Below, piece by piece: positions 54,022 through 63,653 of a stretch of DNA of 64,000 nucleotides. Position 1 is the first letter of the stretch, and each line of letters starts with the position of its first letter. This DNA comes from Candidatus Saccharimonadota bacterium (GTDB lineage: Bacteria > Patescibacteriota > Saccharimonadia > Saccharimonadales > Saccharimonadaceae), in the NCBI GenBank assembly GCA_015999875.1, contig JAECRG010000003.1:1-64000 (forward strand). Reading direction: 5' to 3'. The notes under the pieces were generated by a model. The model did not search any database and was not told the origin of the DNA. It saw only the letters and a program-made list of their open reading frames with translations. A program made the position numbers and the translations under genes.

Positions 54022-54747
54022 CTATTTGCTTTTAACTGTTTTGAGAAGATAAAACCGCTCGCGATTGCCCTTTGCACCGGCGACTTCACTATCGCGTTTG
54101 TCTTGTACGACGAAGAATTTACGAGACCAATCTTCAAAATCACGGAGAATTTGCCGACGCACTGCGTCGTTTTTGATAACACCTTTGTTCACCTGATCCC
54201 TACCCGCCTCAAATTGAGGTTTTAACATAGCAACTATCTGAGTATCATTGTTGCTCAAATTTTCCGCTATATGAGGTAGAATCTCTCTCAAACTAATGAA
54301 AGATACGTCCATGACCACGATATCTGGCGTACTATGAAGTTTAAAATCACGTATATCAGTCTTTTCGTGAAGTCTGATTCGTTTATCTCCACGAAGACTT
54401 GGATGCAGCTGCTTAGTACCCACATCGACAGCCCATACTTTTGTAGCACCATGCTGTAATGCATAGTCGGTAAATCCACCAGTAGATGACCCTACGTCAA
54501 GCACCGTTCTGCCGCGAAAATCCACCCCTAGCAGCTTAGCAACACTCGCTAACTTGAGCCCTGCCCTACTTACATAGCGTTCTGTCTCATTTAGTTTCAC
54601 CACGTCTTTTTCGCCTATAAATGTTCCTGGTTTAGTTACTACACGACTATTCACCGTCACATCACCAAGACGAATCGCGCTCTCTGCTTGAGAACGTGTG
54701 GGAACTAATTTTCTAAGCGCCAAATACGCATCAAGTCGTTGTTTCAT
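54022..54747 (-). CDS. tlyA: TlyA-type rRNA methyltransferase
   Basis: A 241-residue protein with an N-terminal S4 RNA-binding domain (residues 1-60: RLDAYLALRKLVPTRSQAES) and a Rossmann methyltransferase domain (TVLDVGSSTGGFTDYALQHG, IVVMDVSFISL, MLKPQFEAGRD). TlyA puts 2'-O-methyl groups on cytidines of 16S and 23S rRNA; lack of this gives capreomycin resistance in mycobacteria. It ends 5 nt from the convergent ychF. Confidence 0.93.
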   Translation of the reverse strand: MKQRLDAYLALRKLVPTRSQAESAIRLGDVTVNSRVVTKPGTFIGEKDVVKLNETERYVSRAGLKLASVAKLLGVDFRGRTVLDVGSSTGGFTDYALQHGATKVWAVDVGTKQLHPSLRGDKRIRLHEKTDIRDFKLHSTPDIVVMDVSFISLREILPHIAENLSNNDTQIVAMLKPQFEAGRDQVNKGVIKNDAVRRQILRDFEDWSRKFFVVQDKRDSEVAGAKGNRERFYLLKTVKSK

Positions 54748-54893
54748 AAAAATATTATAACATTTATCAAATATTTATTCAATTATCCGATACTCCTCAC
54801 TATACTCTACATCAGAGCATGGCTGGTACTCACAGGGTATACGGATCGTATCGAAAAACAAAAGACTTCAATCCCATCTAGGCGTCGAAGCTA

Positions 54894-55454
54894 TTACTTC
54901 TTGCGCTCTCGATATTCTCCAGTCGCAGTATCTACGGAAATAATGTCACCCGTTTTTATAAACGATGGAACTTTGGCAACCTTGCCTGTCTCGAGCGTGG
55001 CATCTTTGAGCACACTACTCGTTGTGTCACCCTTTACGACGTCTTCAGCGTAGGTTACTTCGAGGTACACGTTCTTCGGTAGTTCGACATTGATAACTTT
55101 TGCATCAAAAAACTGTAGAGTAAGCTCATCGCCTTCTTTGAGATAGTCAGCGGCGGTATCGACTACATCGACGCCAAGCTCAAATTGCTCAAAAGACTCT
55201 GGATCCATGAAATTAAATGCGTCGCCGCTCTGGTACAGATACTGAACTGTTTTATTGCTCACTTCAGCTCGCTCAATCTTTTCCTGACCTTTGAAGGTCT
55301 TTGGAATCACACTACCATCGATGAGATTTTTGAGCTTTACGTTGACGATAGAGCCTCCGCGACCCATTACTTTTTGGCCGTACTCTACGACACGATATGG
55401 CTTGCCGTCAATCTGGCAGACAGTTCCCTTTTTTAGATCAGTTGGCTGGTACAT
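54894..55454 (-). CDS. efp: Elongation factor P
   Basis: A 186-residue EF-P, which helps ribosomes through polyproline. The KOW-like N-domain, two OB domains and the C-terminal signature (LPKNVYLEVTYAEDVVKGDT) are visible. The residue at the tip of the first loop (GQKVMGRGGSIV) is Arg32 rather than Lys. AAGGAGAAACT precedes the ATG. Several proteins in this window are proline-rich (10008, the ATPase tail, the surface protein) and would need it. Confidence 0.95.
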   Translation of the reverse strand: MYQPTDLKKGTVCQIDGKPYRVVEYGQKVMGRGGSIVNVKLKNLIDGSVIPKTFKGQEKIERAEVSNKTVQYLYQSGDAFNFMDPESFEQFELGVDVVDTAADYLKEGDELTLQFFDAKVINVELPKNVYLEVTYAEDVVKGDTTSSVLKDATLETGKVAKVPSFIKTGDIISVDTATGEYRERKK

Positions 55455-55526
55455 AGTTTCTCCTTATACTATCTTTCGCATATATAGTCAGCGCACCGAA
55501 TACCGATGCGCTGTAATATACGTGAA

Positions 55527-55730
55527 CTAATTACTTGTCACGAATGGCATAAGTGCCAAGTGGCGCGCGCGCTTGATCGCTGTTGCGAGTTGGCGCTGCT
55601 GCTTCACACTGAGGCCTGTTTTGCCGATTGGCTCGATCTTACCGTATGGATCGATATAGCGAAGTAGTGTCTTCGCGTCTTTGTAGTCAAAATACGCTGG
55701 GGTATCTTTTTTGAATCGTTTGATTGCCAT
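55527..55730 (-). CDS. rpsR: 30S ribosomal protein S18
   Basis: A 67-residue S18: [20 protein letters not shown] and [20 protein letters not shown] are the family core. It is a short form without a long N-terminal tail. Third in the rpsF-ssb-rpsR order. Confidence 0.95.
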   Translation of the reverse strand: MAIKRFKKDTPAYFDYKDAKTLLRYIDPYGKIEPIGKTGLSVKQQRQLATAIKRARHLALMPFVTSN

Positions 55731-55780
55731 AATATTCGCGCCGAGGGCTTATGAGACAAACCTGCGGTTTTTCTCACCAG

Positions 55781-55820
55781 AGCGGTGTCGCGGAATAAAT
55801 CCGCCGACTCCGGCTGCTCT
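55781..55820 (-). promoter_or_regulatory. Hairpin in the ssb-rpsR gap
   Basis: On the minus strand GAGC...GCTC enclose GTC-G-GCGGA / TCCGC-GAC with a UUUAU loop and an internal loop AGCCGGA opposite ACC. CCG and CACCG sequences flank the loop, as in the S6:S18-binding mRNA motif, though that motif usually precedes rpsF. It may be an r-protein control site. Confidence 0.35.
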
Positions 55821-55856
55821 TTTCCCTCAGTCTGCTCCTTTCCTAAAAATTATTAA

Positions 55857-56297
55857 TTAGAATGGAATCTCGCTCAGATCAATCGGCTTGTCGTCGATAT
55901 CTTCTGGTGCGACATCTTTATTCTGTTTGCTTGATGATGGTGCTGGTGCTGCTGAACCAGTGTTTGATCCACCGTTATCACCGTTTGGTCCATCGAGGAA
56001 CGTCACGTCGTTAGCGATAACCTCAACCTTGCTGCGTTTCTGGCCGTCTTGCTCCCATGAGCGAAAACTTAAACGACCTTGTACGAGACAGCGACGGCCT
56101 TTTGAAAGGTACTGATTAACAAGTTCGCCTGTCTTCTCCCATGCAGTGATATCGAAGAAATCGGCTGAATCGTCGTTACCAGGGCGATCTACGGCGAGAC
56201 TAAAGCTCGTTACGTTTTTGCCACTTGGTGTTGTACGCATCTCTGGATCACGCGTCAGGCGTCCCATCAGTATTACTTGATTGATTGCTCGTGCCAT
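55857..56297 (-). CDS. ssb: Single-stranded DNA-binding protein
   Basis: A 146-residue SSB: MARAINQVILMGRLTRDPEM, FSLAVDRPG, DFFDITAWEKTGE and KGRRCLVQGRLSFRSWEQDG form the OB fold. A Gly/Ser/Ala linker leads to the acidic tip LSEIPF, a variant of DDDIPF that binds partner proteins. Between rpsF and rpsR as in most bacteria. Confidence 0.96.
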   Translation of the reverse strand: MARAINQVILMGRLTRDPEMRTTPSGKNVTSFSLAVDRPGNDDSADFFDITAWEKTGELVNQYLSKGRRCLVQGRLSFRSWEQDGQKRSKVEVIANDVTFLDGPNGDNGGSNTGSAAPAPSSSKQNKDVAPEDIDDKPIDLSEIPF

Positions 56298-56324
56298 TCT
56301 CCCTGTACTCCCCTTGTATCTAAA

Positions 56325-56672
56325 TTATTTCTCTTCTGAGTCGTCAGCTTCAGCGTTTTTTACCTGCTCTGCAAGCGCTGCACGACCTTTTTCGTCAACT
56401 GTTACCAAGAGATAACGAAGCACTTCTTCTGTGATGTTGAGTACATTGCTGATCTTCAGTGGCGCTGCCGATGGCAGTTTCACATCGAAGTAGACATACA
56501 CCGCAAAGTCTTCTTTGTTGATCTTATACGCGAGTTTTTTCTTGCCCCAGTTTTCTTCTTTGACAATTTCGCCACCCGCATTCTTGACAATATCGCGCAC
56601 ACTTGCAAGTGGTTTTTCGATATCTGCCTCGAGATCCGGATGAATGAGTACGGTTAATTCGTATTCTTTCAC
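56325..56672 (-). CDS. rpsF: 30S ribosomal protein S6
   Basis: A 115-residue S6: MKEYELTVLIHPDLEADIEK, ENWGKKKLAYKINKEDFAVY, and an acidic C-terminus EADDSEEK. First of the rpsF-ssb-rpsR operon. AGGAGGAAAACTAGTGAA-like spacing before the ATG gives a strong ribosome site. Confidence 0.95.
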   Translation of the reverse strand: MKEYELTVLIHPDLEADIEKPLASVRDIVKNAGGEIVKEENWGKKKLAYKINKEDFAVYVYFDVKLPSAAPLKISNVLNITEEVLRYLLVTVDEKGRAALAEQVKNAEADDSEEK

Positions 56673-56783
56673 TAGTTTTCCTCCTCTGGAATCCTGTTGG
56701 ATGCTTGTACTGTATATACAAGCTGAGTTAATAACACTAGTTATTATACACGAAAACTGTGGATAAATCCAGCCCGTTACCCA

Positions 56784-59072
56784 CTACTCGGCAGAGTTTA
56801 GTTCATCCACGCTACTGATCAACACATCTCGTGGCCGAGCACCGTCCGCAGGACCAATTACACCCTGCTCTTCCATCTCTTCGATGAGTCGAGCTGCGCG
56901 GGCATATCCTACGCGCAGACGACGCTGGAGCAAGCTTGCGCTCGCCTTTTTGCTCTCAACTACGACACGTACTGCGTCTTTATACATATCATCGCTACTT
57001 CCGCCATCAAAATCCATCACAACACCGCCCTTGCCACCAAGCTGTACTGGCTGTGCGACAATCTCGTCGTTGTACTGTGGCGCACTTTGCATACGGAGGT
57101 GATCTGTAATTTTGATTACTTCTTCGTCCGTCACCCACGCTCCCTGCACACGCTTTGGCTTGCCCATCGAAGCTGTTTTAATAAGCATATCACCCTGACC
57201 AAGCAGCTTCTCTGCGCCCATCACATCTAGAATAGTGCGACTATCAATTTGACTCGCTACCGTAAACGCAATACGTGCAGGCACGTTGGCTTTGATGAGA
57301 CCGGTAATCACATTGACGCTTGGTCGCTGCGTAGCGAGCACAAGATGGATACCTACCGCACGAGCTTTTTGTGCCAAGCGCACGATCAGTGCCTCGACGT
57401 CACGAGCTGCAAGCATCATCAAATCCGCGAGCTCGTCAATCACGATCACGATATACGGCATGGTACCTTCTTCGTGCTCCTGCATGTTACCCTCGTCGTC
57501 TTCGACAGAGATCTTACGGCCACGTTGCGCTAAGCGTTTGTTGTAACTCTCAATCTCACGCACCTTTTCCTCGGCAAGTAGCTTGTAGCGGCGCTCCATC
57601 TCGTTGACTGCCCACTTAAGTGCGCTCACCGTCTTCTCAGGCTCATTGATCACAGGAGTCAGAAGATGAGGGATATCCTCATATGGCGCCATTTCAACCT
57701 GCTTTGGGTCAACAAGAATCAACTTCATCTGGCTTGGGCTATTGCGATACAGAAGGCTCGTGAGAAGTGTATTAATCATCACCGATTTACCAGAACCTGT
57801 CTGTCCGGCAATGAGAAGGTGCGGCATCTTATTGAGCTCACCGACTACAGCGCTGCCAGATATATCCTTACCAATCGCAAAACTCAATGGCTGACGATTT
57901 GTCTTCCACTGCTTGGACTCAAGAATTCCGTAAAGACGTACATCGGCCGCACGAATATTTGGCACTTCTATACCTACCGCACGCTGGCCAGGAATCGGCG
58001 CTTCAATACGCAAACTCTGTGCCGCAAGATTGAGCGCAATATTTGTCTCAAGCGCAGTAATACGAGTTAGCTTCACGCCACTAGGTGGCCTAAGTGTGTA
58101 CTGTGTCACTTTCGGTCCGACGTTAGCACCTTCCATCTCTACATCAATATTGAATTCGTTAAGCGTATCTTTGATTGTCTGGGCGTGTTGCTGCACGTCA
58201 CCTGGATCGGCTGGTTTCTGCTTTTTTTCCAATAACTCCAAGCTAGGTGCTTGCCAATTCGGATCATTGACAGCCACAAGCGCCTGTTTCTCTTCGGCAG
58301 CTTTATCCTGTTGCACGCTTCCGCGCAGACTTGAGAGCCGTGGCTTTGGCTTTTCTTCCTCGGTGCTTTCAGTCGGCACCCCGACATTAAGCTTGATTTC
58401 ACCAATTTCTTTCGACTTTTCCTCAGCAGCTTTCTTATCTTTTTCACTACCACCAAATTTCAAACGAATTCCAGAACTTGCCTTATCTTCGGCATTGGCT
58501 TTTTGCATAATTTCTTTGTTAGTACGCTCTTCTTCGCGCAGATTCGTGCTCATCCAGCTCCAAAGTTTGCTAATAACCGTGAATGGCGACACGCGAAGCA
58601 CAAATAGTGTTGTTACAAGAATAAGCAGCACATACACAAACCCGCCAACCGTCGGGCTCACCATCGGTAGCATCATGTTGTCGTTGAGCATTGCCCCGAT
58701 CCAGCCACCAGTCGCGTGTCCGTCTGCATTTTTCATGAGGCCAAACAATCCGGCAAACCACACAACTAAAAGTGCCGTAGCGAATTTCATGATTAGCGGA
58801 GGCTTGTTGTTTTCAGCACGAAACGTCTCCACTGCGAGGTACACAAACAGTACTGGTAGCACATAGACTGCATACCCGATAAAGTTGAGACTTGTCTGCT
58901 GCACCCAGTCAAGCACTGGGCCACCCGCACCAAACCACGCCACAATATAGAGAATAGAGACCGCGATCAAAGTGACCGCGCCCACTTGCGCCCAAAAGCC
59001 AGCCGGCAGCTTATGCTGCGACTTGGATGGTGCTGTTTTTTTGCCCCTGGTTGTTTTTCTCTTTTTAGCCAT
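56784..59072 (-). CDS. ftsK: DNA translocase FtsK
   Basis: A 762-residue FtsK/SpoIIIE. Four N-terminal membrane helices (about 30-190), a charged linker of about 130 residues, the alpha domain (PSGVKLTRITALETNIALNL), the motor with GQTGSGKSVMINTLLTSLLY and VIVIDELADLMM, and a C-terminal winged-helix gamma domain (SLLQRRLRVGYARAARLIEEM). It pumps chromosomes through the septum and activates Xer recombination; a Xer gene is in this window. The linker is short compared with E. coli. Confidence 0.96.
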   Translation of the reverse strand: MAKKRKTTRGKKTAPSKSQHKLPAGFWAQVGAVTLIAVSILYIVAWFGAGGPVLDWVQQTSLNFIGYAVYVLPVLFVYLAVETFRAENNKPPLIMKFATALLVVWFAGLFGLMKNADGHATGGWIGAMLNDNMMLPMVSPTVGGFVYVLLILVTTLFVLRVSPFTVISKLWSWMSTNLREEERTNKEIMQKANAEDKASSGIRLKFGGSEKDKKAAEEKSKEIGEIKLNVGVPTESTEEEKPKPRLSSLRGSVQQDKAAEEKQALVAVNDPNWQAPSLELLEKKQKPADPGDVQQHAQTIKDTLNEFNIDVEMEGANVGPKVTQYTLRPPSGVKLTRITALETNIALNLAAQSLRIEAPIPGQRAVGIEVPNIRAADVRLYGILESKQWKTNRQPLSFAIGKDISGSAVVGELNKMPHLLIAGQTGSGKSVMINTLLTSLLYRNSPSQMKLILVDPKQVEMAPYEDIPHLLTPVINEPEKTVSALKWAVNEMERRYKLLAEEKVREIESYNKRLAQRGRKISVEDDEGNMQEHEEGTMPYIVIVIDELADLMMLAARDVEALIVRLAQKARAVGIHLVLATQRPSVNVITGLIKANVPARIAFTVASQIDSRTILDVMGAEKLLGQGDMLIKTASMGKPKRVQGAWVTDEEVIKITDHLRMQSAPQYNDEIVAQPVQLGGKGGVVMDFDGGSSDDMYKDAVRVVVESKKASASLLQRRLRVGYARAARLIEEMEEQGVIGPADGARPRDVLISSVDELNSAE

Positions 59073-59107
59073 AACTGTTTCTTATTATATACCCTTAAGG
59101 TAGCTAT

Positions 59108-59136
59108 ATTATAGCAAAAAATACCACAATTTGCAA
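59108..59136 (-). promoter_or_regulatory. ftsK promoter
   Basis: On the minus strand TTGCAA (59131-59136), 17 nt, TATAAT (59108-59113). Confidence 0.7.
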
Positions 59137-59209
59137 GACTCTTATGGTTGCAGACTCGGGGTAGTGCGCGTAGGCTGAGATACAGTGTCCCCTAGTGAGA
59201 GGAATAGAC

Positions 59210-59632
59210 ATGTCCCGTCAAACAGAAGAAAGTGAAGTTGTGAGTCCGCTCAACACACATAGCCTCGTCGTACTCCTCGAAGACATGACGATCAAGTTGC
59301 ACGCAGTCATGACCGATAGCATTGTCTATTTCACACCCGACAATAGCTCCAGCACACCACGCTGGCTAGCTCTGTCGGCAACAGAGATTCGTGATGAAGC
59401 GGTGTTTAGCTCAGCCTACCGACTTCCAGAGACAGAGCAAGCTGCCATAAAAAAGTGGCTTGATCATCTGCATGCTCCACCGCTGGCTGTCATGCAGGCA
59501 ACATCATCCGATGACGCCAGATATGACATCGTAACAGGAGAGGATCTCTCGATTGGCATACCAGGTACATCGCTCAAACGAGAGCTCGGCACTGTGCAAC
59601 GTATCAAGTTCATTCGCACTCACAAGGACTAA
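59210..59632 (+). CDS. Conserved-looking protein of unknown function
   Basis: A 140-residue soluble protein with no recognised family. It mixes beta strands (SLVVLLEDMTIKLHAVMTDS, IVYFTP) and helices and ends in a basic RIKFIRTHKD. No signal or membrane segment. GAGAGGA lies 7 nt before the ATG at 59210; a GTG at 59195 is also in frame. It stands alone between two leftward genes and has its own terminator. Confidence 0.65.
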   Translation: MSRQTEESEVVSPLNTHSLVVLLEDMTIKLHAVMTDSIVYFTPDNSSSTPRWLALSATEIRDEAVFSSAYRLPETEQAAIKKWLDHLHAPPLAVMQATSSDDARYDIVTGEDLSIGIPGTSLKRELGTVQRIKFIRTHKD

Positions 59633-59651
59633 CCCCGCAACCTCCAGCAGC

Positions 59652-59690
59652 AAATCACCCCGCTGCCTGTAGTAGGTAGCGGGGTGATTT
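59652..59690. terminator. Terminator between 59632 and rnj
   Basis: A stem AAATCACCCCGCT...AGCGGGGTGATTT with one mismatch and a 5-nt inner loop, usable from both sides. Confidence 0.8.
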
Positions 59691-59709
59691 TGTTTGCACG
59701 AGTTACTAT

Positions 59710-61878
59710 CTAATAACCGCGAGCATCTGGTCGAGATTTTGGCTCGACGACTTCAGTGTCTGGCACTTGCTTAGGGGGGAACTTCTTCGCTTCAGGAGCA
59801 GTAAAAGGCTTCTGACCCTCAGGCGCTGGTCGCCCACCCTGGTTTTGACCTTGACCCTGCTGTCGCTGTCGTCCGTTTTGGCCACCACCATTACCGCCGT
59901 TACCACCACCAATTTCGTTGATCACTGGTATCACGATTGGAGTACGACGAGTCTGGTCATACAGCAAATGGGTAATTTCATCTTTGAGCTCCTTTTTCAG
60001 TACGTCCATGTCGACACGTCGGCCACCAAAACTACGCTGTACTTTCTGCTTGAGATACTGGCGAATAAGATTCATCAACTCTTCGCTATCGCGCAGGTAG
60101 ATGAAGCCGCGAGAGATGATGTCTGGGCTCGTGAGAAGTCGTCCACTGCCCTTATGAACAGTCAGCACTACTACAAACATACCTTCTTGCGACATGTGGA
60201 TACGGTCTTTGAGAACAACTTCGCTGACAATTGCACCACTATCGTCATACATGATACCGCCGACAGGGATACGGCCGTTTTTGCGGGCTCCTTCGCCAGT
60301 GATTTCTACCACATCACCACTGTCACATACAAAGATATTAGCACGAGGGATCGCACATTCTTTTTCCGCAAGTTCGGCGTTGTGTACGAGCATGTGGAAT
60401 TCGCCGTGAATAGGCATATAGTACGTCGGGTTCAGCGCGTTGATAAGCTTTACGTGATCATCATAGTAGCCGTGTCCCGATACGTGGAGCGGACCAACAC
60501 CCGTGAGGTGTGATTTACCACTCTGGATTACGTCACTACCTTCACGCATCAAGCCGTCAACAGTACGAACTACATATTTCTCGTTACCCGGAATTGGGTT
60601 TGAGCTAAACACTACTACGTCGGTGTTTTTGATCTTGATGTGCTTGTGTGCACCAGATGCCATGCGGTTGAGCACAGCGTTGAGCTCACCCTGGCTACCA
60701 GTACAGACGATCGTCACCTTGCCGTCTGGCAATTTGATAATGTCTTCCATCTTCACTACGACGTCTTTTGGTATTCTGATTGTACCCGTGCGAAGTGCAA
60801 CTTCGACGTTTTGAATCATGCTGTACCCTGCAAATGCAACCTTGCGGTCAAACTTCTTAGCTTCATCAAGTACACCCTGTATACGATGAAGCTGTGAACT
60901 AAAGCTACTGATGATCAATCGGTTGCTAGGAAACTTCTCCATAACCTGGCCGATACTTTTCTGAATCTCAGGCTCGCCGTGGCTATGCGTACCTTCGCTC
61001 TCACAGTTTGTGCTTTCATTCATCAACAAAAGGATGCCTTCTTTTGTAGCAATCTCTGTGAGACGAGCGAGATCAAACTCTTTGCCGTCAACAGGCTTCT
61101 CTTCGAAGCGCCAGTCACCAGTGTCAATAATTACACCTAAAGGTGTACGGATCACTACCGCAGTCGCGTCGGGAATGGAGTGATTCACACGCACAAGTTC
61201 GACGCTGAAACTATCGCCAAGCTGTACTTGCTCATGTGTTTCTGGGTCTAGCTCTGTATAGGCTGGCTCAAAACCACTTGTTGCCTCTTCCATAGTTCGT
61301 TTGAGCATGGCAAGCGTAAACTTGCTACCGTACACAGGCGCAGGAATCTGATGCGCCACATGGCGATATGCACCGATATGGTCAAGGTGTCCATGCGTGA
61401 ACACGTGACCACGAATCTTGTGCTTGTTTTCGAGCAAGTATGAGATATCCGGCGTGATGTAATTGATACCTGGATAGTCTGATCCCGGGAACAAGAAACC
61501 ACAGTCGACGATAACAATGTCATTATCGTATTCGATCGCCATCATGTTTTTTCCAATACCCATTTCACCGAGTCCGCCAATTGGCATAACACGCAGCTTT
61601 GGTCCTTTAGATTTCGGCTGACGCTTCCACTCTGCCATGCTAAACTGGCGTCCATCGTAGCCATTGTAGAGTGATTTGTTTACAGGCACATCTATCATGT
61701 GCTGTGAGGCGCGGAGATTAACGTTTTCCGACGTACGGCGCTGTGCACGAAATACTTCGCCCTTGCGAGTACTTGTCTGATTTAACGCAGCGATGTTAGA
61801 TTTCTTCTTTGGCTGTCCAGATGTAGGACGTTTACTCAGGTCATCCGCCTGAGTGTCTGAGAGTCTTCGTTGACCCAT
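59710..61878 (-). CDS. rnj: Ribonuclease J
   Basis: A 722-residue RNase J, which degrades and matures RNA from the 5' end. The core metallo-beta-lactamase motif HGHLDHIGAYRHV, then beta-CASP motifs (VAFAGYSMIQNVEVALRTG; VTIVCTGSQGELNAVLNRM; SGHGYYDDHVKLI; YMPIHGEFHML) are all present. A basic N-terminal extension of about 100 residues and a Gly/Asn/Gln-rich C-terminal tail (from about 655) are extra to the usual 555-residue core. AAAGGAGAAATATAAC precedes the ATG. Confidence 0.95.
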   Translation of the reverse strand: MGQRRLSDTQADDLSKRPTSGQPKKKSNIAALNQTSTRKGEVFRAQRRTSENVNLRASQHMIDVPVNKSLYNGYDGRQFSMAEWKRQPKSKGPKLRVMPIGGLGEMGIGKNMMAIEYDNDIVIVDCGFLFPGSDYPGINYITPDISYLLENKHKIRGHVFTHGHLDHIGAYRHVAHQIPAPVYGSKFTLAMLKRTMEEATSGFEPAYTELDPETHEQVQLGDSFSVELVRVNHSIPDATAVVIRTPLGVIIDTGDWRFEEKPVDGKEFDLARLTEIATKEGILLLMNESTNCESEGTHSHGEPEIQKSIGQVMEKFPSNRLIISSFSSQLHRIQGVLDEAKKFDRKVAFAGYSMIQNVEVALRTGTIRIPKDVVVKMEDIIKLPDGKVTIVCTGSQGELNAVLNRMASGAHKHIKIKNTDVVVFSSNPIPGNEKYVVRTVDGLMREGSDVIQSGKSHLTGVGPLHVSGHGYYDDHVKLINALNPTYYMPIHGEFHMLVHNAELAEKECAIPRANIFVCDSGDVVEITGEGARKNGRIPVGGIMYDDSGAIVSEVVLKDRIHMSQEGMFVVVLTVHKGSGRLLTSPDIISRGFIYLRDSEELMNLIRQYLKQKVQRSFGGRRVDMDVLKKELKDEITHLLYDQTRRTPIVIPVINEIGGGNGGNGGGQNGRQRQQGQGQNQGGRPAPEGQKPFTAPEAKKFPPKQVPDTEVVEPKSRPDARGY

Positions 61879-62050
61879 ATGTTATATTTCTCCTTTTCAG
61901 CCGCTTCTGAAGCTTCTGATTTGTATTGTTTAAGTGATATTGCAAAAAATTATTAGAGGATTGGGTGGTCAGTAATCAGTCAATTTCCCCTTCGAAAGTA
62001 CCTCTATAATAGCAAACTCGGCCCAAAACGTCAAATTTGAGCTTTTGGAC

Positions 62051-62839
62051 TTACCCAAATAGCCAGCTGGGTTGGATCGAAAAGAGTATTGCCAGAAACA
62101 CACACAAATCAACTATGGCATGGATGATGAGAGTTACGAGCAAGTTTCCTGTCTTGTAATACACGAAGCCTTGGTAGTAGGTATACCACAGCACAAATAT
62201 AAGCACCCATCCACCAAAGCCAAACGCATAAAGAAACATCGTAAACGCACTCGCCTGCAATATGTTTGCCACTCGATACGGCAAATACTTACGCAGTATT
62301 CCAAAGATTGCTGCGATAAAAAACACCTCTTCCCATGCACCGATAATCATAATCGCTGCGAAGCTTACTAGTGTATCCGCAAACGATTCCATATGCCAGC
62401 CATGCCCTGCTCCCGATGTGAGAAAATACAGCACAATCACCGGTGATGTAAGACACGCGGCAAACACGATATACCCCCACTCGCGCTTGGTTGGCCAGCC
62501 CCACCTAAGGCGCAGGTGTAGCAAGTCGGCGTCAACTTTAGATAATTTCTGCACGAGAAATGGCAAGCCGACTGCAACAAGCATGCCGAGCGTCATGATA
62601 GCGCCAGGGTTTATCTCTGTCGATGTCCCAAGTGGGCTTATGCCTAGTACAAGCAACATTGTTGCCACAAGCGTGAGATGGCGACGGCGCGATTCTGGCG
62701 TTGCTGCCACCGCACCGTATGCAGCCAACCAAGCCAACATTGCGCTCCAAAATGGTGCGTCCATCACTGTCACGGCAAACGCAACCACGCTGAGCGTGCC
62801 GGCTAGATATGTCGCGAGATGTGAGACTGAGTGCTTCAT
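62051..62839 (-). CDS. CPBP-like membrane protease paralog 1
   Basis: A 262-residue polytopic membrane protein with about eight hydrophobic segments. GAWEEVFFIAAIFGIL resembles motif 1 of CPBP/Abi proteases (EExxxR), but the Arg is missing. Motif 2 (FxxxH) reads FTMFLY without His. Motif 3 LIIHAIVDLCVF is kept. The enzyme may be inactive or altered. It lies 5 nt after a paralog in the same direction. Confidence 0.7.
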   Translation of the reverse strand: MKHSVSHLATYLAGTLSVVAFAVTVMDAPFWSAMLAWLAAYGAVAATPESRRRHLTLVATMLLVLGISPLGTSTEINPGAIMTLGMLVAVGLPFLVQKLSKVDADLLHLRLRWGWPTKREWGYIVFAACLTSPVIVLYFLTSGAGHGWHMESFADTLVSFAAIMIIGAWEEVFFIAAIFGILRKYLPYRVANILQASAFTMFLYAFGFGGWVLIFVLWYTYYQGFVYYKTGNLLVTLIIHAIVDLCVFLAILFSIQPSWLFG

Positions 62840-62844
62840 GCAGG

Positions 62845-63639
62845 TTACCTTGTGATAAATATTGGTAGTAAATCAGGATGGTGTGCATTGATAAGCGCTA
62901 GATACAGCACAAGGTCGATAGTCAGATGGATCGCGATGATATATACGAGGTTCTTCGTGTACTTAAACACCAGTCCCTGAGATAGTGCAAACGGGAAGAT
63001 AGCATATGGCGCCCAACCCTGAAAACCGAGTTCATACAAAAATGCCGTAAACAATACTGCCTGCACCAGGTTTGCCTGCCAAAACGGAAAATGATGCCGC
63101 AATATACCAAGTGCCGTTACGATAAAGAACAGCTCATCCCAGATGCCGAGTCCATTCGTGCCAAGAAATAGCACAAACAGGCTCTGTGGGTCTGTAGCCA
63201 CCGACCAGTTCATGTATCCGCCTGTCGACTGCATCCAAAACGGCAACAGCAAATAACTTACGACAAGCGCGAGAAAGATATATCCTACTTGGCTACGAGT
63301 AAACGTATGTCTGGAGAAATGATACTGTATAATCTCAGGCTCTTGGTAGATATAACGAAACACTACGTAGGGCACACCTATCGCAAGTAGCAACGGCACG
63401 CCCATGAGCACTATGTGTTGTAAGTCGATGCTTGTATCAATCGGCGTACTTCCCAGGATAGCAAGGGATACAAACAGCAAGAAAACATGCTTAGCAAAAC
63501 GTCGTTCGGCAAGCGCGAGCATTGCGACGCCGGCCAACATCGCACTATAACCTTCAGCTTTTTGTTCTAATGGCAAAATCAACATCGCTGCTACAAGCAG
63601 CAGTGCGACACTTCCATATTTGCCTATCAGTTCACGCAT
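62845..63639 (-). CDS. CPBP-like membrane protease paralog 2
   Basis: A 264-residue polytopic protein with the same plan as its neighbour at 62051: GIWDELFFIVTALGILRHHFP, FTAFLYELGFQGWAPY and AIHLTIDLVLYLAL align with it segment by segment, so the pair is a tandem duplication. Motif 1 here has Asp-Glu for Glu-Glu and again no Arg. Function unknown. First of the two in the transcript, 14 nt after the glycosylase gene. Confidence 0.7.
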   Translation of the reverse strand: MRELIGKYGSVALLLVAAMLILPLEQKAEGYSAMLAGVAMLALAERRFAKHVFLLFVSLAILGSTPIDTSIDLQHIVLMGVPLLLAIGVPYVVFRYIYQEPEIIQYHFSRHTFTRSQVGYIFLALVVSYLLLPFWMQSTGGYMNWSVATDPQSLFVLFLGTNGLGIWDELFFIVTALGILRHHFPFWQANLVQAVLFTAFLYELGFQGWAPYAIFPFALSQGLVFKYTKNLVYIIAIHLTIDLVLYLALINAHHPDLLPIFITR

Positions 63640-63653
63640 TGTGTCTTATTGTA

